Part shown: positions 36,962 to 46,611 of the stretch, in pieces
Position numbering within the stretch: the first letter of the stretch is position 1
How the letters are laid out: the number at the start of each line of letters is the position of its first letter
NCBI RefSeq assembly: GCF_009742825.1
Contig: NZ_WPCE01000002.1
Coordinates: 17,750-81,749 of the forward strand
DNA: 64,000 nucleotides
From: Halorubrum sp. CBA1125
GTDB lineage: Archaea; Halobacteriota; Halobacteria; Halobacteriales; Haloferacaceae
Direction: 5' to 3'
Made by a program: the position numbers and the translations under genes
Notes under the pieces: generated by a model
Databases searched by the model: none
What the model was told of the DNA's origin: nothing
What the model saw: the letters and a program-made list of their open reading frames with translations, nothing else

Positions 36962-37108
36962 AATGTCGCCTTGCACAATACAGAGAATGGCAACTCGCAC
37001 TCCGGAGATCTGTATGTGCGCATCGACAAAAATTAGATTCAGGTCCCAAGGAGCCGGATATCGGGTTTTATGGCAAACGAACACATATCTACGGGCAGAT
37101 GCGTAACG

Positions 37109-37351
37109 ATGAGTGAATACGGAACTCCTACGGAACCGTCACCAAGTACGAAAGTCGTTGAGGCCGTCGCTGATGAATTGGATGTCGACCCGACTGAACT
37201 GGAGACTCCGCTTGCAGAAGCGATTGATACGGATGCGTTAGATAATCTCTTCAAAGGCCCGGGAGACTCTGTTGTGATTAGCTTCACTTACTATGGTTAC
37301 CGAGTCGCCGTCGACGAAGATGGCAACGTTACTCTGACTGAAGACAGCTAA
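37109..37351 (+). CDS. HalOD1 output-domain protein
   Basis: The protein has 80 residues from ATG 37109 (MSEYGTPTEP). It follows the HalOD1 pattern: STKVVEAVADELDVDPTELETPLAEAIDTDALDNLF, then SVVISFTYYGYRVAVDEDGNVTL. This small domain occurs alone or at the end of haloarchaeal response regulators, with unknown output. It is divergent from the small wHTH gene, and two signalling proteins beside a sensor kinase suggest a loose signalling cluster. Confidence 0.85.
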   Translation: MSEYGTPTEPSPSTKVVEAVADELDVDPTELETPLAEAIDTDALDNLFKGPGDSVVISFTYYGYRVAVDEDGNVTLTEDS

Positions 37352-37460
37352 CAGCAGAGGATGTCATAGAACGATTCCCAAGGTGTTGTTTACACCCGTA
37401 ATTAGGAGAGTTAGTCGTTAGAAAGAACCTGTATATTTAGCGGCGGCCCCCCATAGATCG

Positions 37461-37739
37461 TTAGCCTTCCCTCATCAGGTGACGGAGATTCTGCTGAGTG
37501 TTCATATCCTCGTTGAATTCAAAGTCGGTTGCTTCGGAGATTCTCCGCATCGCATTTCTCGTATGTCCTACACAGATTTCGAGTTCTGCGATTGAACGAG
37601 TGTCTTCGCTTGCTTGTTTCTTGAATACGCGGCCGCTGTCATCCTCGAACTGGATTACAAGGTAGTGGCCGCCTTTATCGTCGCTAAATTCTTTGAACGA
37701 GTCTAACTTCTCCACAAAATCGTTCGCGTCACTTGGCAT
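37461..37739 (-). CDS. Hypothetical protein, 92 residues
   Basis: The gene starts MPSDANDFVEKLDSFKEFSDDKGG. Two beta strands (HYLVIQFEDDSGRVFKKQ) are followed by two helices (IAELEICVGHTRNAMRRISEATD). Composition and codon use are haloarchaeal. No family recognised. It stands alone between the HalOD1 gene and the DUF429 gene. Confidence 0.5.
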   Translation of the reverse strand: MPSDANDFVEKLDSFKEFSDDKGGHYLVIQFEDDSGRVFKKQASEDTRSIAELEICVGHTRNAMRRISEATDFEFNEDMNTQQNLRHLMREG

Positions 37740-37888
37740 ACCAGAGCCATATCTACTCTAACAACTTAGTGAATGTCATACAAAGACTCGCATACCGCTA
37801 TTGGACTACGGATGAATCGATAGTTTCAGAGGCTGGACTGAGCGATTCTTATTTAATGTGGGAAGTCTTCTGTGACCCTCTCAACAGC

Positions 37889-38650
37889 TTAATCTAACTC
37901 TGAGGGGGAACGATAGGCCATTCGTTGCGGTGGGGTCGCGTCGGCGTCGTCGGTGAGCAACCAGAACTCATTCTCGGGTGCAGTTGCAGTATACATCGCT
38001 GCGAGGGCATCAAGTACGTCATCGACCTCGATCCCGGCAGCATCGTCGATATTGTCTTTGACTGCAGTGAGTGTCGCGCCAACGAGTACTGCTGCGTTGT
38101 CAACGACCGTGTCGAGGGCTTCGATACGTTCAGCGGCACCGTGGGCAGTCGTCTTGCTATACTGCGGTGGTGATCTGGAGAACACGGTGAAGCACAGTTC
38201 TGGGTGAACTTCGTAGAGTTTGTCCGTGGTATCCTGTGCACAGTCGTCGATGAAGTTGTTCACTTCGAGGATCTGGTTGCGGATGGCGTAGGCAGGTGGT
38301 TGGACGCCGACACCGTCTGTTTCTTCGGTTTGCGTAGCGGCACGACTTTTCTGGTTTACTTCCTCAGGAGTGTCAGCTTCGAGGGCTTCACGAACGGGGA
38401 CACGAAAGACGGTTGAAGTACGGTCAAGATGCGATCGGCAATCCTTGTCGACGGCACGTTCGTTCGGGCCGGTTGGTAACCCGATCGGGATGTCGATACA
38501 AAGACGGTCAATATCGTGTCCATCATCGTAGTCTTCCCACACGTCTTTGATTGAGTCGTACGTCTCTGGATGTGGTGCAGCAGAGTTGGGTCGGTGTTCG
38601 AGGCAAAGCCAGTGGTCACCGGCCCAGTCGACCCCGAGCGAGGCGCTCAT
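37889..38650 (-). CDS. DUF429 predicted nuclease-fold protein
   Basis: The protein has 253 residues. It begins LGVDWAGDHWLCLEHR, the first strand of an RNase H-like fold with Asp, and continues RLCIDIPIGLPTGPNERAVDKDCRSHLDRTSTVFRVPVREAL, the DUF429 signature. The segment YEVHPELCFTVFSRSP and an acidic stretch (AAGIEVDDVLDALAAMYTA) supply further conserved acidic residues. The family is widespread and its cellular role is not established. Confidence 0.85.
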   Translation of the reverse strand: MSASLGVDWAGDHWLCLEHRPNSAAPHPETYDSIKDVWEDYDDGHDIDRLCIDIPIGLPTGPNERAVDKDCRSHLDRTSTVFRVPVREALEADTPEEVNQKSRAATQTEETDGVGVQPPAYAIRNQILEVNNFIDDCAQDTTDKLYEVHPELCFTVFSRSPPQYSKTTAHGAAERIEALDTVVDNAAVLVGATLTAVKDNIDDAAGIEVDDVLDALAAMYTATAPENEFWLLTDDADATPPQRMAYRSPSELD

Positions 38651-38941
38651 AAGTTGTACTATTACACAGTATTCGTATCAATCTGTCCGGCGATCATCCT
38701 ATCCCCACAAGACATATAAATGAGCTTCCGTTTTTCACGAATGTAAGCACACCACCGGACACCTAACCCCAACTAATCTCAGGATGCAGAATCCCCGCAT
38801 CCATAGTAATTTTCGGGAGCAGTCCGGATCCCACCCCCACCCCTGAGTACGGCTGCCGCTTCCAAGCGGAGTCAATACCAGCGGACGGGCAATCATACGC
38901 GTCCGAACAGCAGAAGGGCCGATACTCATACAGACCGGCAG
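38651..38941. other. Intergenic region with two hairpins
   Basis: This is a divergent spacer of about 290 bp. GGATGC at 38782-38787 pairs with GCATCC at 38797-38802 over a 9-nt loop, and CGGACG (38882-38887) pairs with CGTCCG (38900-38905). A TATA-like ACATATAAATG near 38712 may serve the plus direction and give a leader of about 200 nt. A small open frame on the minus strand across 38763-38960 is not convincing. Confidence 0.35.
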
Positions 38942-39295
38942 ATGAACAATCGAGAATCACAACAACAAACTATGACAACAGAAGAACACAATTCAACGAC
39001 CGGGACTACGACTGATGCGCATCGATCGAGTGACGATAGTGATCTTGCTCGGAAGATGTCAGAAATAAGGTGTGAAATAAACGGTCGCGCTGCGGCCGCC
39101 GATGCTAAGCAAGAAGAAGAGCTTTACCGAATATTTTATCATCGCCTTACCAAAACCGAACGACATCTTGAGGCGATGCGAGTCGCCCAGGACCCGCAGT
39201 CCGAATTCTCGTTCGAACAGATACTCGATGAACTTGATGAGGAACTCGTGCCAGCCGGTAATGGTGCGACGTTAGAAACCTCTGACGAGTCGTAA
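38942..39295 (+). CDS. Hypothetical acidic helical protein
   Basis: The protein has 117 residues from ATG 38942; an alternative ATG at 38972 removes ten Gln/Asn-rich residues. The first 40 residues are Thr/Ser-rich and disordered, followed by a long helix (LARKMSEIRCEINGRAAAADAKQEEELYRIFYHRLTKTERHLEAMRVA) and an acidic tail. No family recognised. Confidence 0.5.
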   Translation: MNNRESQQQTMTTEEHNSTTGTTTDAHRSSDDSDLARKMSEIRCEINGRAAAADAKQEEELYRIFYHRLTKTERHLEAMRVAQDPQSEFSFEQILDELDEELVPAGNGATLETSDES

Positions 39296-39410
39296 AGGGG
39301 AACCATCCGTGTAGCGACTAGAGCTAACTAGGTTCGACGAGATGTGATTGTTGGGAGACTCTCCTGATATGAGATGTTTCAATACCCATTATATCTCGAC
39401 CTCAGTCGAC

Positions 39411-40769
39411 TTACGGCTTGATTGTAGGGCTATCAGGAAATGAATCAGCAGCGAACGAACGGAACAAATCAACATCGTCGGTGAGTAACTCGCTCCCGTT
39501 CAGGTGAATGAGCTCGTCAGCAGTACCGGCTGTTGAATACCCGTTCGTGATGAGGAGACTAGTGACCGGTAGATCTGGATTGTCAATGAGGTAGTCGTCG
39601 TGGTACGCAAACCGTCGGTAGGTAGCCAACTCCTCTAGTCCCTGCCGGAATGTTTGAGCTGCGGATGAGTACTTGACTTCGCCGAGAAGCACGGCGACGA
39701 GGTCGTCGTCTGGGGAACTCGTGTCGTAGATTTCGATAACGATGTCGGGGCGACCTCGATACAGAACAGGATCTTGATCGCTCCCAGTCAACCCGCGAAG
39801 TGCGTTGGTATAGTCGACGAGCGCGTCTTGGTAGCGTTTGAACGTCGGGTGGGCGGGTACAACGTCTGGGTCAAGGGTTTCGTGGAAGTCGATCGCGCCG
39901 TTCTGGTCGTGGAAAATATCGATGCGTCGGTCATCGGTTTCGAGTTGTGCCAAGGCGGTACTTTCACCGGCGATTGGATGAAGTCGTACACCGGGAGTTT
40001 CGTCGTTGAGATACCGGAGAATCCGGAAGATGCAGAAGAGTTCGAAGAGCGTTGGCGTGGATGCTGGAATGATGAGCGTCTCGGTCAGGAGCTTGGTGAT
40101 GTCCGGATCGAATCGATTCGATTGTAATCGTTGGTACCGGTCGAGGAGTTCGTAGGCTTCCGTGTACAGGTCGAGGCGGGAGCGGCGGGCGGCCGTGAGG
40201 TCTTGGTCGGTGACGGAGATTTGCTGTCCGGGAGCGATACGGTTCAGGTGGACGTTCTGCTTGTAGAGCCGGTCAAAGTGGTCGATCTGGTCGTCGGTCC
40301 AATATTGGCGACGCCAGTCATACTCGACACCGCGGAGATCGGTCGTGACGGTACGATGAACCTGCCAGAGTAGACGTTTCAGAACACGGTTTTCAGCGAT
40401 GTCGTACTCGGTATAGGGCGTATCGCAGACGAATCGGCTCTTATCGGCGTAGCCGCTGTCTGACCACGTCCGTAACGTCCCACTCCAATTGATAGAACCA
40501 CGAACCTCACCTTGGGTGTCGACGTGTTCGCGTTGATTTTCGGTTTTGATCCGGCGGACTCGTTCTGGGAGCTTGCTAATGAAGTTGTGAACATCCTCAC
40601 TCAGACAGAAATGGATGCGTTTGATTCGATCCCAGTCGTCAATGTCGAGGCCTTCGTAATCGAGTGACCGCGTGAGCACCCGCGGGTTGATCGCACCGCT
40701 CCGAAGATACGTGGCCAGTTCTTCAGTTGTGGCGTCGACGAGCGCGTCGGCAGTCAGGCTACGCGTCAT
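39411..40769 (-). CDS. mcrC: McrC-like nuclease subunit
   Basis: The protein has 452 residues. The N-terminal 270 residues resemble the McrC/DUF2357 scaffold (LLWQVHRTVTTDLRGVEYDWRRQYW). The C-terminal third is a PD-(D/E)xK nuclease: PDIVIEIYDTSSPDDD followed by VAVLLGEVKYSSAAQ gives the Asp, Glu and Lys of the active site (about 345-365), then a helix and a strand (LPVTSLLITNGY). Its start overlaps the end of the McrB gene by 11 nt. Together they form a type IV restriction enzyme that cuts modified DNA. Confidence 0.82.
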   Translation of the reverse strand: MTRSLTADALVDATTEELATYLRSGAINPRVLTRSLDYEGLDIDDWDRIKRIHFCLSEDVHNFISKLPERVRRIKTENQREHVDTQGEVRGSINWSGTLRTWSDSGYADKSRFVCDTPYTEYDIAENRVLKRLLWQVHRTVTTDLRGVEYDWRRQYWTDDQIDHFDRLYKQNVHLNRIAPGQQISVTDQDLTAARRSRLDLYTEAYELLDRYQRLQSNRFDPDITKLLTETLIIPASTPTLFELFCIFRILRYLNDETPGVRLHPIAGESTALAQLETDDRRIDIFHDQNGAIDFHETLDPDVVPAHPTFKRYQDALVDYTNALRGLTGSDQDPVLYRGRPDIVIEIYDTSSPDDDLVAVLLGEVKYSSAAQTFRQGLEELATYRRFAYHDDYLIDNPDLPVTSLLITNGYSTAGTADELIHLNGSELLTDDVDLFRSFAADSFPDSPTIKP

Positions 40770-43569
40770 CGTCGAAATTGATACCGAAGAAGTCAGCAGC
40801 TTTCTCCTTCAGTCGTTCTCCATCCAAGTCGAGATTGATGTCGCCATTTTCGGTGGGTACGTCGGTGTCTGTGAGCGAGCGAATCAGTTGTTTTTGATCC
40901 TCAGGTCGCATCCCTTCGAGCTGCGGGTACACGAGCGAGACAACGGCTGATGAGAGCGCTTCACTCTGGGTCCCGCCGGCGTGCTCAAAGGAGTCAAGGT
41001 ACCGAATGATGTCGTAGACGATGGACGGTCCGATGACGCGGTGTTTGTTGATGCGCTGCCACAGCACAGTAATTACTGGGTACGACGCCTCAAGCACGGG
41101 GCGCAGTCCGGGGTTGTCAGCGAGCCATGCGGTCGAGTAATTATCGTCGGCATCTGGATCCAAGAGTGACGTGCGGACTGCGCCGTCGTCAGTGGTGAGT
41201 GGCGGGACACCGACGTGGATGAAATTGAAGCGGCGCATAAACGCGTAGGACATCTCATACAGCGAGGTTTTGTCATACGTGTTCATCGTAGCGATGAGAC
41301 GCCACGACGGCGTCACGGGAAACGCATCCGGGTTCGCAATGATCTCAGCAAGCTCACCATCACTGGCGTGGTCACTCACAGAAAGCAGTTCGACGGTGCG
41401 CTCGCGTTCATACGGAAGTTCCGTGGAGTCACCGGAGAGAACGGAGAACAGTTGACCGAATGCTTTGTCGATGTCAGACCGGTTGATTTCGTCGATAATG
41501 AGCCACTCATTAACGATTCGGTCCTGCCGGAAGCATTTCAAGAACAGGCGAGGCTCAAACAACAGTTCCTGACCACCATCATTCGTGGACGGGACGTATC
41601 CACCGATCGTGTCGAAGGCGGTCCATTCTGAGGTGGCTGTCGTGAATCGGTACCCATCGACTTGCTCGTGGGCCGTTGCTCCGTCAGAAACCGCCTTGGC
41701 GAGTTTGGTTTTCCCGGTTCCTGGCGGCCCGGTGAAGATGATGTGTTTGCCAGAACGAAGCGACGCTTCGATTTCGCGTTGCAGTCGAGCGTCGTCTTCG
41801 AAGTAGAGCGTCTCTGGAATCTGCGCGTCGATCTGCGGTGGGGAGAGTTTCTGTTCGAACCTGTCCAATGCCTCTTGACTAACGCCATCTACTGCAGGCT
41901 CTTCCAGTGCGAGGATTGTCTCGTACTCATCTTTCGTCAGTGGGAACAAGCTACCCTGAGCCCCATTCGTAATCGGGGTCGCATCTTCGAGTTCCGGAAT
42001 CGCATTCAAATCGCCCCACGTGATGCTCTCAATACGCCGATCAAACTGGATTCGAACACCAACATCAGATGTCGTCTCTTGGTCACTATCGGTGGTTTCC
42101 GGTTGTTCATCTGTCGTTGTGCCCCCTTGATGATCTCGCTCTGGCGGGATTACCTCGCTTACCGTACCTTCGGCCACGATTGCTTTGACCGGGGTAGACT
42201 CGTAGAACAGGACACGGTCACCGGGAGCAGCTGATCTGAATGCGTCGAACAGCCGTTTCTTGTTCCCCTTCTCGTTGTAGGCGTTATAGAAGATCTCGCT
42301 CCCGTCAGCAATATCGTCGACGGACCAGATAGAGGGATTGGCTGTCGCCCAAAAGTAGTTCGTCGCCTCGGATGGTGATGCTACCAAGTTGGACGTGTTG
42401 ATACCCGCTGTCTCAAGCAGGTATCGGCCCGCTTCGGGCGTGAGGTGGCAAAGATACGCTTGAATAACATTCCCGTTCTTGTCGAGTGGATACCGCTCTT
42501 GCTCTTGTCGTACTTCGGAGTTCTGTAGTTCCTCTCGGAGTTCCACTAGTGGGAGCGGTTCGTCAAGACGGGTTGTATCGACATCGACGCGATAATACTC
42601 GCCGCCTTCCATCTCGGTGAGTCGTGCTTCGGTCGTGACGACGGAGCACGCACGAACTGCCTGGTTAGTGTAGTGGAAGATGATGTCGCCTGTTTCGAGG
42701 ACCGTCAGATCGCGTTGCCACTTCTTATCTTGTGAGCGGAGAAATTCATCATTGAATTCGACCTCGCGGTTCTGGTTCACCCAGTAAAACGAAACATCGT
42801 CAATATCGAGGTCATCAACTGACTGTTCAGCTTCCGATTCACCCTCTAGCTCGGCTTCGTCTCCCTCTAGCTCGGCTTCGTCTAGTTCGGCAAGATCCTG
42901 CTGTTCGATCCAATTGAAGAAGCTATCTAAGTGACGGAAATCCTCATTGAATGGGTAGGAATCCCGCACCGTTCGGAATTTGTTTGCGTCTTCGATATAC
43001 TGACGCAACTGTCTGGACATCCCGTAGCCGAAATATTTCTCCATACCAGTGCGAGACCGATCGTTACTGATCGGATATTTTGTTGGATGAACAAAATACA
43101 GAATAGGGGAAATGATACCGGCTTGAACTCCACCAATATCCAATGCGGCGAACTCTTCGACTGCCTCGTCGATTGTTTCTCTATCATCGGATTCGATCAC
43201 CGTTTTGAGAAATTCGTAGGTCTCCTCTTCGTAGCCTTCTATCGGCACCGAGTACGTCCCCTTTCCGACGATTCCTGTCCCTTGTTCAATGCAGTCGTTG
43301 ATTTCTGTCTTCGAGGCTGAGTCAATCGCAAGATCGTCGATCCGTTCTTTCTTCATTTCCAGACTCAGCGCATTGTCGTTCTGACACAGGTTGTACACCG
43401 TTCGCATCGCATACTCATCGATCGATCCGGTGTCAACGATCGCACGGACAAGTGTCTGTACGGCCTCGGATGTGTTCCTGACGTGTGCTTTGTCTTGTTC
43501 CCAGTCTTTGTTGGAGACGTACTCCTGTACGAGAGCGTCAATATCAAGCGACGAGTCAGCCTCGCTCAT
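40759..43569 (-). CDS. mcrB: McrB-like GTPase/ATPase with two EVE-type domains
   Basis: The protein has 936 residues. Residues 1-255 are helical and unassigned. Residues about 262-360 (FYWVNQNREVEFNDEFL, GDIIFHYTNQAVRACS) and 405-515 (YFWATANPSIWSVDDI, PGDRVLFYESTPVKAIVAEG) both show the EVE/PUA-like layout that reads modified bases. The AAA+ motor follows: HIIFTGPPGTGKTKLAKAV (Walker A, about 616), EWLIIDEINRSDIDKAFG (Walker B with McrB-type motif) and ATMNTYDKTSLYEMS (sensor 1). EVE-McrB proteins are known in type IV restriction; two EVE units in one protein is notable. Partner nuclease McrC is immediately downstream. Confidence 0.86.
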   Translation of the reverse strand: MSEADSSLDIDALVQEYVSNKDWEQDKAHVRNTSEAVQTLVRAIVDTGSIDEYAMRTVYNLCQNDNALSLEMKKERIDDLAIDSASKTEINDCIEQGTGIVGKGTYSVPIEGYEEETYEFLKTVIESDDRETIDEAVEEFAALDIGGVQAGIISPILYFVHPTKYPISNDRSRTGMEKYFGYGMSRQLRQYIEDANKFRTVRDSYPFNEDFRHLDSFFNWIEQQDLAELDEAELEGDEAELEGESEAEQSVDDLDIDDVSFYWVNQNREVEFNDEFLRSQDKKWQRDLTVLETGDIIFHYTNQAVRACSVVTTEARLTEMEGGEYYRVDVDTTRLDEPLPLVELREELQNSEVRQEQERYPLDKNGNVIQAYLCHLTPEAGRYLLETAGINTSNLVASPSEATNYFWATANPSIWSVDDIADGSEIFYNAYNEKGNKKRLFDAFRSAAPGDRVLFYESTPVKAIVAEGTVSEVIPPERDHQGGTTTDEQPETTDSDQETTSDVGVRIQFDRRIESITWGDLNAIPELEDATPITNGAQGSLFPLTKDEYETILALEEPAVDGVSQEALDRFEQKLSPPQIDAQIPETLYFEDDARLQREIEASLRSGKHIIFTGPPGTGKTKLAKAVSDGATAHEQVDGYRFTTATSEWTAFDTIGGYVPSTNDGGQELLFEPRLFLKCFRQDRIVNEWLIIDEINRSDIDKAFGQLFSVLSGDSTELPYERERTVELLSVSDHASDGELAEIIANPDAFPVTPSWRLIATMNTYDKTSLYEMSYAFMRRFNFIHVGVPPLTTDDGAVRTSLLDPDADDNYSTAWLADNPGLRPVLEASYPVITVLWQRINKHRVIGPSIVYDIIRYLDSFEHAGGTQSEALSSAVVSLVYPQLEGMRPEDQKQLIRSLTDTDVPTENGDINLDLDGERLKEKAADFFGINFDDDA

Positions 43570-43645
43570 TACTCGCCTACTGACACGAGGGAGTCATAAA
43601 TGCGTGCCTGTGAATCCACGATGCTATAGTAGCTGGCCCCGCCTA

Positions 43646-43903
43646 ATGGAGATGATGGCGAGGTTCGCTGAGGGGGATCGTGTCCGAGTTGACATTCCTG
43701 ATGAGACGGATCCAGAGCACAGCAGGTTCCACGGCGACCACGGAGAGGTTGTGAAGGTTCTCACCGACGATGCGGGGGTAGTGACTACGGACGAACGGGA
43801 TTCACAGCTTTACCGTGTTGCCCTCGAAACCGATGAGACGGTTGACTTCCGCTGGCGGGATTTACGGCCACCGATAGACGACACATCGGAATCAGAAAAC
43901 TGA
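43646..43903 (+). CDS. Small SH3/KOW-like protein
   Basis: The protein has 85 residues from ATG 43646; ATG 43652 is also possible. The sequence FAEGDRVRVDIPDETDPEHSRFHGDHGEVVKVL and YRVALETDETVDFRWRDLRPP is an all-beta SH3/KOW-like barrel as in L21e and DUF8139-type proteins. Such small haloarchaeal proteins are common and unassigned. It diverges from the McrB gene across about 76 bp. Confidence 0.7.
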   Translation: MEMMARFAEGDRVRVDIPDETDPEHSRFHGDHGEVVKVLTDDAGVVTTDERDSQLYRVALETDETVDFRWRDLRPPIDDTSESEN

Positions 43904-44041
43904 GCGAGGTTACACCTTGATCACCAATCGTCAATCTGGACTAAGTGCGTATCTAAATTAGAACCCGTCAACAACATTAGTCACCCGCAAATACGCGTCA
44001 TTTTGCCAAAAGTTTATGAGCCAGTCTTCTCTTGATTCGGT

Positions 44042-45088
44042 ATGTCAGATATTACCACTGTTGAGGATGAATACGAGTATCCTGGGTGGTTAGTGTTTAA
44101 CGGATTCTTCAAAACGACTGTTCATGGGGACGACGGCATGTCGCCACAGAAAATCGTAGACGCATTTGATGAGTACACGGAAGGAACCCCTAATGAACCA
44201 GACGAAGGGTTCAAACAAATTGACACCCCCGAGAAGCTCCAAATGATGACGGAGTTGAGTGAAAAGACGGAGAAATTCGCCCGGGGTCTCTATGCACTAG
44301 AGTACGTTGACGAGGACTGGGTAGAGACGTGGGGATACGATGAGAACGCTAACGAACAGATGTATTTCCACCCCAATCACGACAAGATCCGCATCTATTG
44401 GGATTACGTAAACGGCGTAATGATGTTCAAGGGACAAAAACGGTTGCTTGAACAAAAGCAGACTGACCTTTTGGGTGCGCTTTCTGGGGATATGAAGATG
44501 GACTCGGTTTCATTCGACTTTGATTTCTTTTTATGGATTCTCTACAAGCAGTACGCAGGCGAACCCCTGTCCTCTGATCTTCGTGTCCGGAAAATAAAAC
44601 GCGCGTCAACCGTAGCCGATGTCGAAGGTTCTAGCGATAATATGGGTGTTGGACAGGTGAAAGACTCGCAGAACGTACTGCGGTCTGTACTGTTAATAGC
44701 ACCCATTCTTTCAGGTAAACAGATTGACGGTATACAAGGGGATTTCATACTTGATGAGCATCAAGTAACAGCACTAATCGAGTTTGGTGGGAAGGTCCAC
44801 GTCAAAGTTAGTGACAACCCGTTAAGTACTTTGAGCGACCTGCGGCGAATGGGTGTTTCTCTTCGGTTCCTCTCCGAACTGATTAATCTGTTCGACGACT
44901 GGGAACACCTCGATCCCGAAGATCGTTATCCACCACCGTCATTCTTCGATGCAATGGCGGATAACGCTGAAGAGGAAGGCTGGCCCCCTCGATTCGACGC
45001 AGAGGATGTGAAAGCCCGTTATGAACGTAAGCGCCAAGGGGTTATGGACGAAAGTACAAAATCAGTGCCCGCCGAAGACGTGTCATAA
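44042..45088 (+). CDS. First gene of an unrecognised three-gene operon
   Basis: The protein has 348 residues. It opens DITTVEDEYEYPGWLVFNGFFKT, has a helical middle (KLQMMTELSEKTEKFARGLYALEY), a beta segment (YFHPNHDKIRIYWDYVNGVMMFKGQKR), a hydrophobic helical stretch near 155-175 and a second beta region (DFILDEHQVTALIEFGGKVHVKVSD). The C-terminus is charged. No membrane segment, catalytic motif or family recognised. The gap to the next gene is 32 nt, and its start follows an AT-rich region. Its neighbours on both sides are defence genes. Confidence 0.6.
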   Translation: MSDITTVEDEYEYPGWLVFNGFFKTTVHGDDGMSPQKIVDAFDEYTEGTPNEPDEGFKQIDTPEKLQMMTELSEKTEKFARGLYALEYVDEDWVETWGYDENANEQMYFHPNHDKIRIYWDYVNGVMMFKGQKRLLEQKQTDLLGALSGDMKMDSVSFDFDFFLWILYKQYAGEPLSSDLRVRKIKRASTVADVEGSSDNMGVGQVKDSQNVLRSVLLIAPILSGKQIDGIQGDFILDEHQVTALIEFGGKVHVKVSDNPLSTLSDLRRMGVSLRFLSELINLFDDWEHLDPEDRYPPPSFFDAMADNAEEEGWPPRFDAEDVKARYERKRQGVMDESTKSVPAEDVS

Positions 45089-45120
45089 CGAAAGGATACA
45101 GAAGCGAAATTCACGACATT

Positions 45121-45894
45121 ATGTCCACAAGCAGGCTCGGTCGATCAGAGGGACTTGAAAAATACTGGTCCGAGCACCTTGGTGACCGGCCTGAGACTGA
45201 TGTGGCTATCAAGTCTATCGACCGTGAACACGTGGAATCCTTTCCCGAAGTTGCGGACTATCCCTTCGATGGGCAAATAAAACTGACCGGGACCTTCGCG
45301 TTCGAGATCCCAAGCCGGAACAACGGTTCATTCACACAAACAGGGGAATACGAATACCGGACCGCATCAGAACTATTCCTTGTAGAGACCCCCACGGATC
45401 TAGTTGACGCAGAGGATGTGTTTACAGACCTGAATCAGCAACTTGCGTCCACTGCCGAGATACAGCGCGCATTGTCGCTCCCACGTGATTCCTTCTGGCG
45501 ATTTATCGAAGAGGCAGATACTATTGAAACATTGATTCTCCGCGGCCGAGGGGGAACGTATGATGCAGCCAAACTTCTCTCTGTTCTCCAATACGATGAT
45601 CCAGTCGAAACCTTACGTACGAATCCAGAGTTCAGTGACCTTCGATCCATAGAGGACATAGAAGACATCATTTCAGCTGTCGATACTCCGTCAGAGGTCG
45701 ACGGCATACAGGACCTCAATATCGACATCTACAGCACTATTATCGATGAGGTGAAGGGAACGTACTGGTTCTGTGACCGAGCCGCAGATGTCTGGTACAA
45801 ACGGGGAGTACTGCAGTTGGATGCCGAAGATGTTGACGCCCGTGAGTACGTGATTCAGCTTTTTGAGCGTGACGTGATCCACGGCGGAGTGTAG
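45121..45894 (+). CDS. Second gene of the three-gene operon, unknown
   Basis: The protein has 257 residues. It has an N-terminal helix, a beta-sheet middle (GQIKLTGTFAFEIPSRNNGSFTQTGEYEYR) and a mainly helical second half (IQRALSLPRDSFWRFIEEADT, EDIEDIISAVDTPSEVDG). A single Trp/Cys-containing strand (TYWFCDRAADVWYKRGV) closes the fold. No known motif. It is 9 nt before the membrane gene, so cotranscribed. Paralogy to the first gene is not evident. Confidence 0.6.
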   Translation: MSTSRLGRSEGLEKYWSEHLGDRPETDVAIKSIDREHVESFPEVADYPFDGQIKLTGTFAFEIPSRNNGSFTQTGEYEYRTASELFLVETPTDLVDAEDVFTDLNQQLASTAEIQRALSLPRDSFWRFIEEADTIETLILRGRGGTYDAAKLLSVLQYDDPVETLRTNPEFSDLRSIEDIEDIISAVDTPSEVDGIQDLNIDIYSTIIDEVKGTYWFCDRAADVWYKRGVLQLDAEDVDAREYVIQLFERDVIHGGV

Positions 45895-45903
45895 GGAGTA
45901 TCG

Positions 45904-46611
45904 ATGGCAACGGTGGCTAGGTGTTTGAACGAGATTCTGAATCCTCAAACTATTGAGGTTCTGGAAGTTATTTTTATCTACCTAATACTGGTCGGTGCCG
46001 CTGTCGGCATTCTCTTAATCGTCGAACCTATCTCAAATTTCAAGGAGTTAAGATACGAATTAACGGAGTTCGTACACTATTACAAGAATACTGCTTGGTG
46101 GTGGCTGACAACATTTCTAATTTCCGTTATCTCACTAACAATTGGCGCTGGTCAAAGTGTATTTGTAGATCTCACACTCCTTAGCCTGTTTACAGCGCCT
46201 GCGATCGCCTACTATCATCAAAACTCCCCGTTCTCAATCAAAGTCGAATACCGCGCTCGTACATCAAACGGAAGGACAGCGATAGGTGAAGAAATCGAAA
46301 ACATCGCCACATTAGATAACGACCAGTATATTCTAGAGTTTCCTATTACAACTGGCTCCAATATCGATGAGTTCGAGATCGATCTTGCGGTTCCGGACGG
46401 CGTCGAGGTATGGAACTATTCTGCAATAACGGGAGTGGATCTATCTGACAATAAAACGAGTATCGAAGGGCATGCACCGGCAGGACGAGATTCGTTCGTG
46501 TTCGAACTTATTCTTAAGAAGACTGCTGGGGTCAAACAGGGGGCGAATCTAGTGGTTCTGTCTGATTCAAGTAGCGGCAGAGAGTTAGTGTCCGTTCGGT
46601 TAATGCCGTAG
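45904..46611 (+). CDS. Membrane protein, third gene of the operon
   Basis: The protein has 235 residues. Three hydrophobic segments are visible: EVIFIYLILVGAAVGILLIV (about 20-42), WWWLTTFLISVISLTIGAG (about 66-86) and VDLTLLSLFTAPAIAYY (about 90-107). From residue 115 a beta-rich soluble domain follows (FSIKVEYRARTSNGRTAIG, EFEIDLAVPDGVEVWNYS, SFVFELILKKTAGV), an Ig/CARDB-like fold. The arrangement of membrane anchor plus sensor-like domain after two soluble partners resembles membrane-effector defence operons, but no family was matched. Confidence 0.62.
   Translation: MATVARCLNEILNPQTIEVLEVIFIYLILVGAAVGILLIVEPISNFKELRYELTEFVHYYKNTAWWWLTTFLISVISLTIGAGQSVFVDLTLLSLFTAPAIAYYHQNSPFSIKVEYRARTSNGRTAIGEEIENIATLDNDQYILEFPITTGSNIDEFEIDLAVPDGVEVWNYSAITGVDLSDNKTSIEGHAPAGRDSFVFELILKKTAGVKQGANLVVLSDSSSGRELVSVRLMP

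Noticed and set aside
38763..38960. 65-residue minus-strand frame in the DUF429 spacer
   Set aside because: Non-acidic, Cys-rich composition and overlap with the start of the plus-strand gene; more likely chance.
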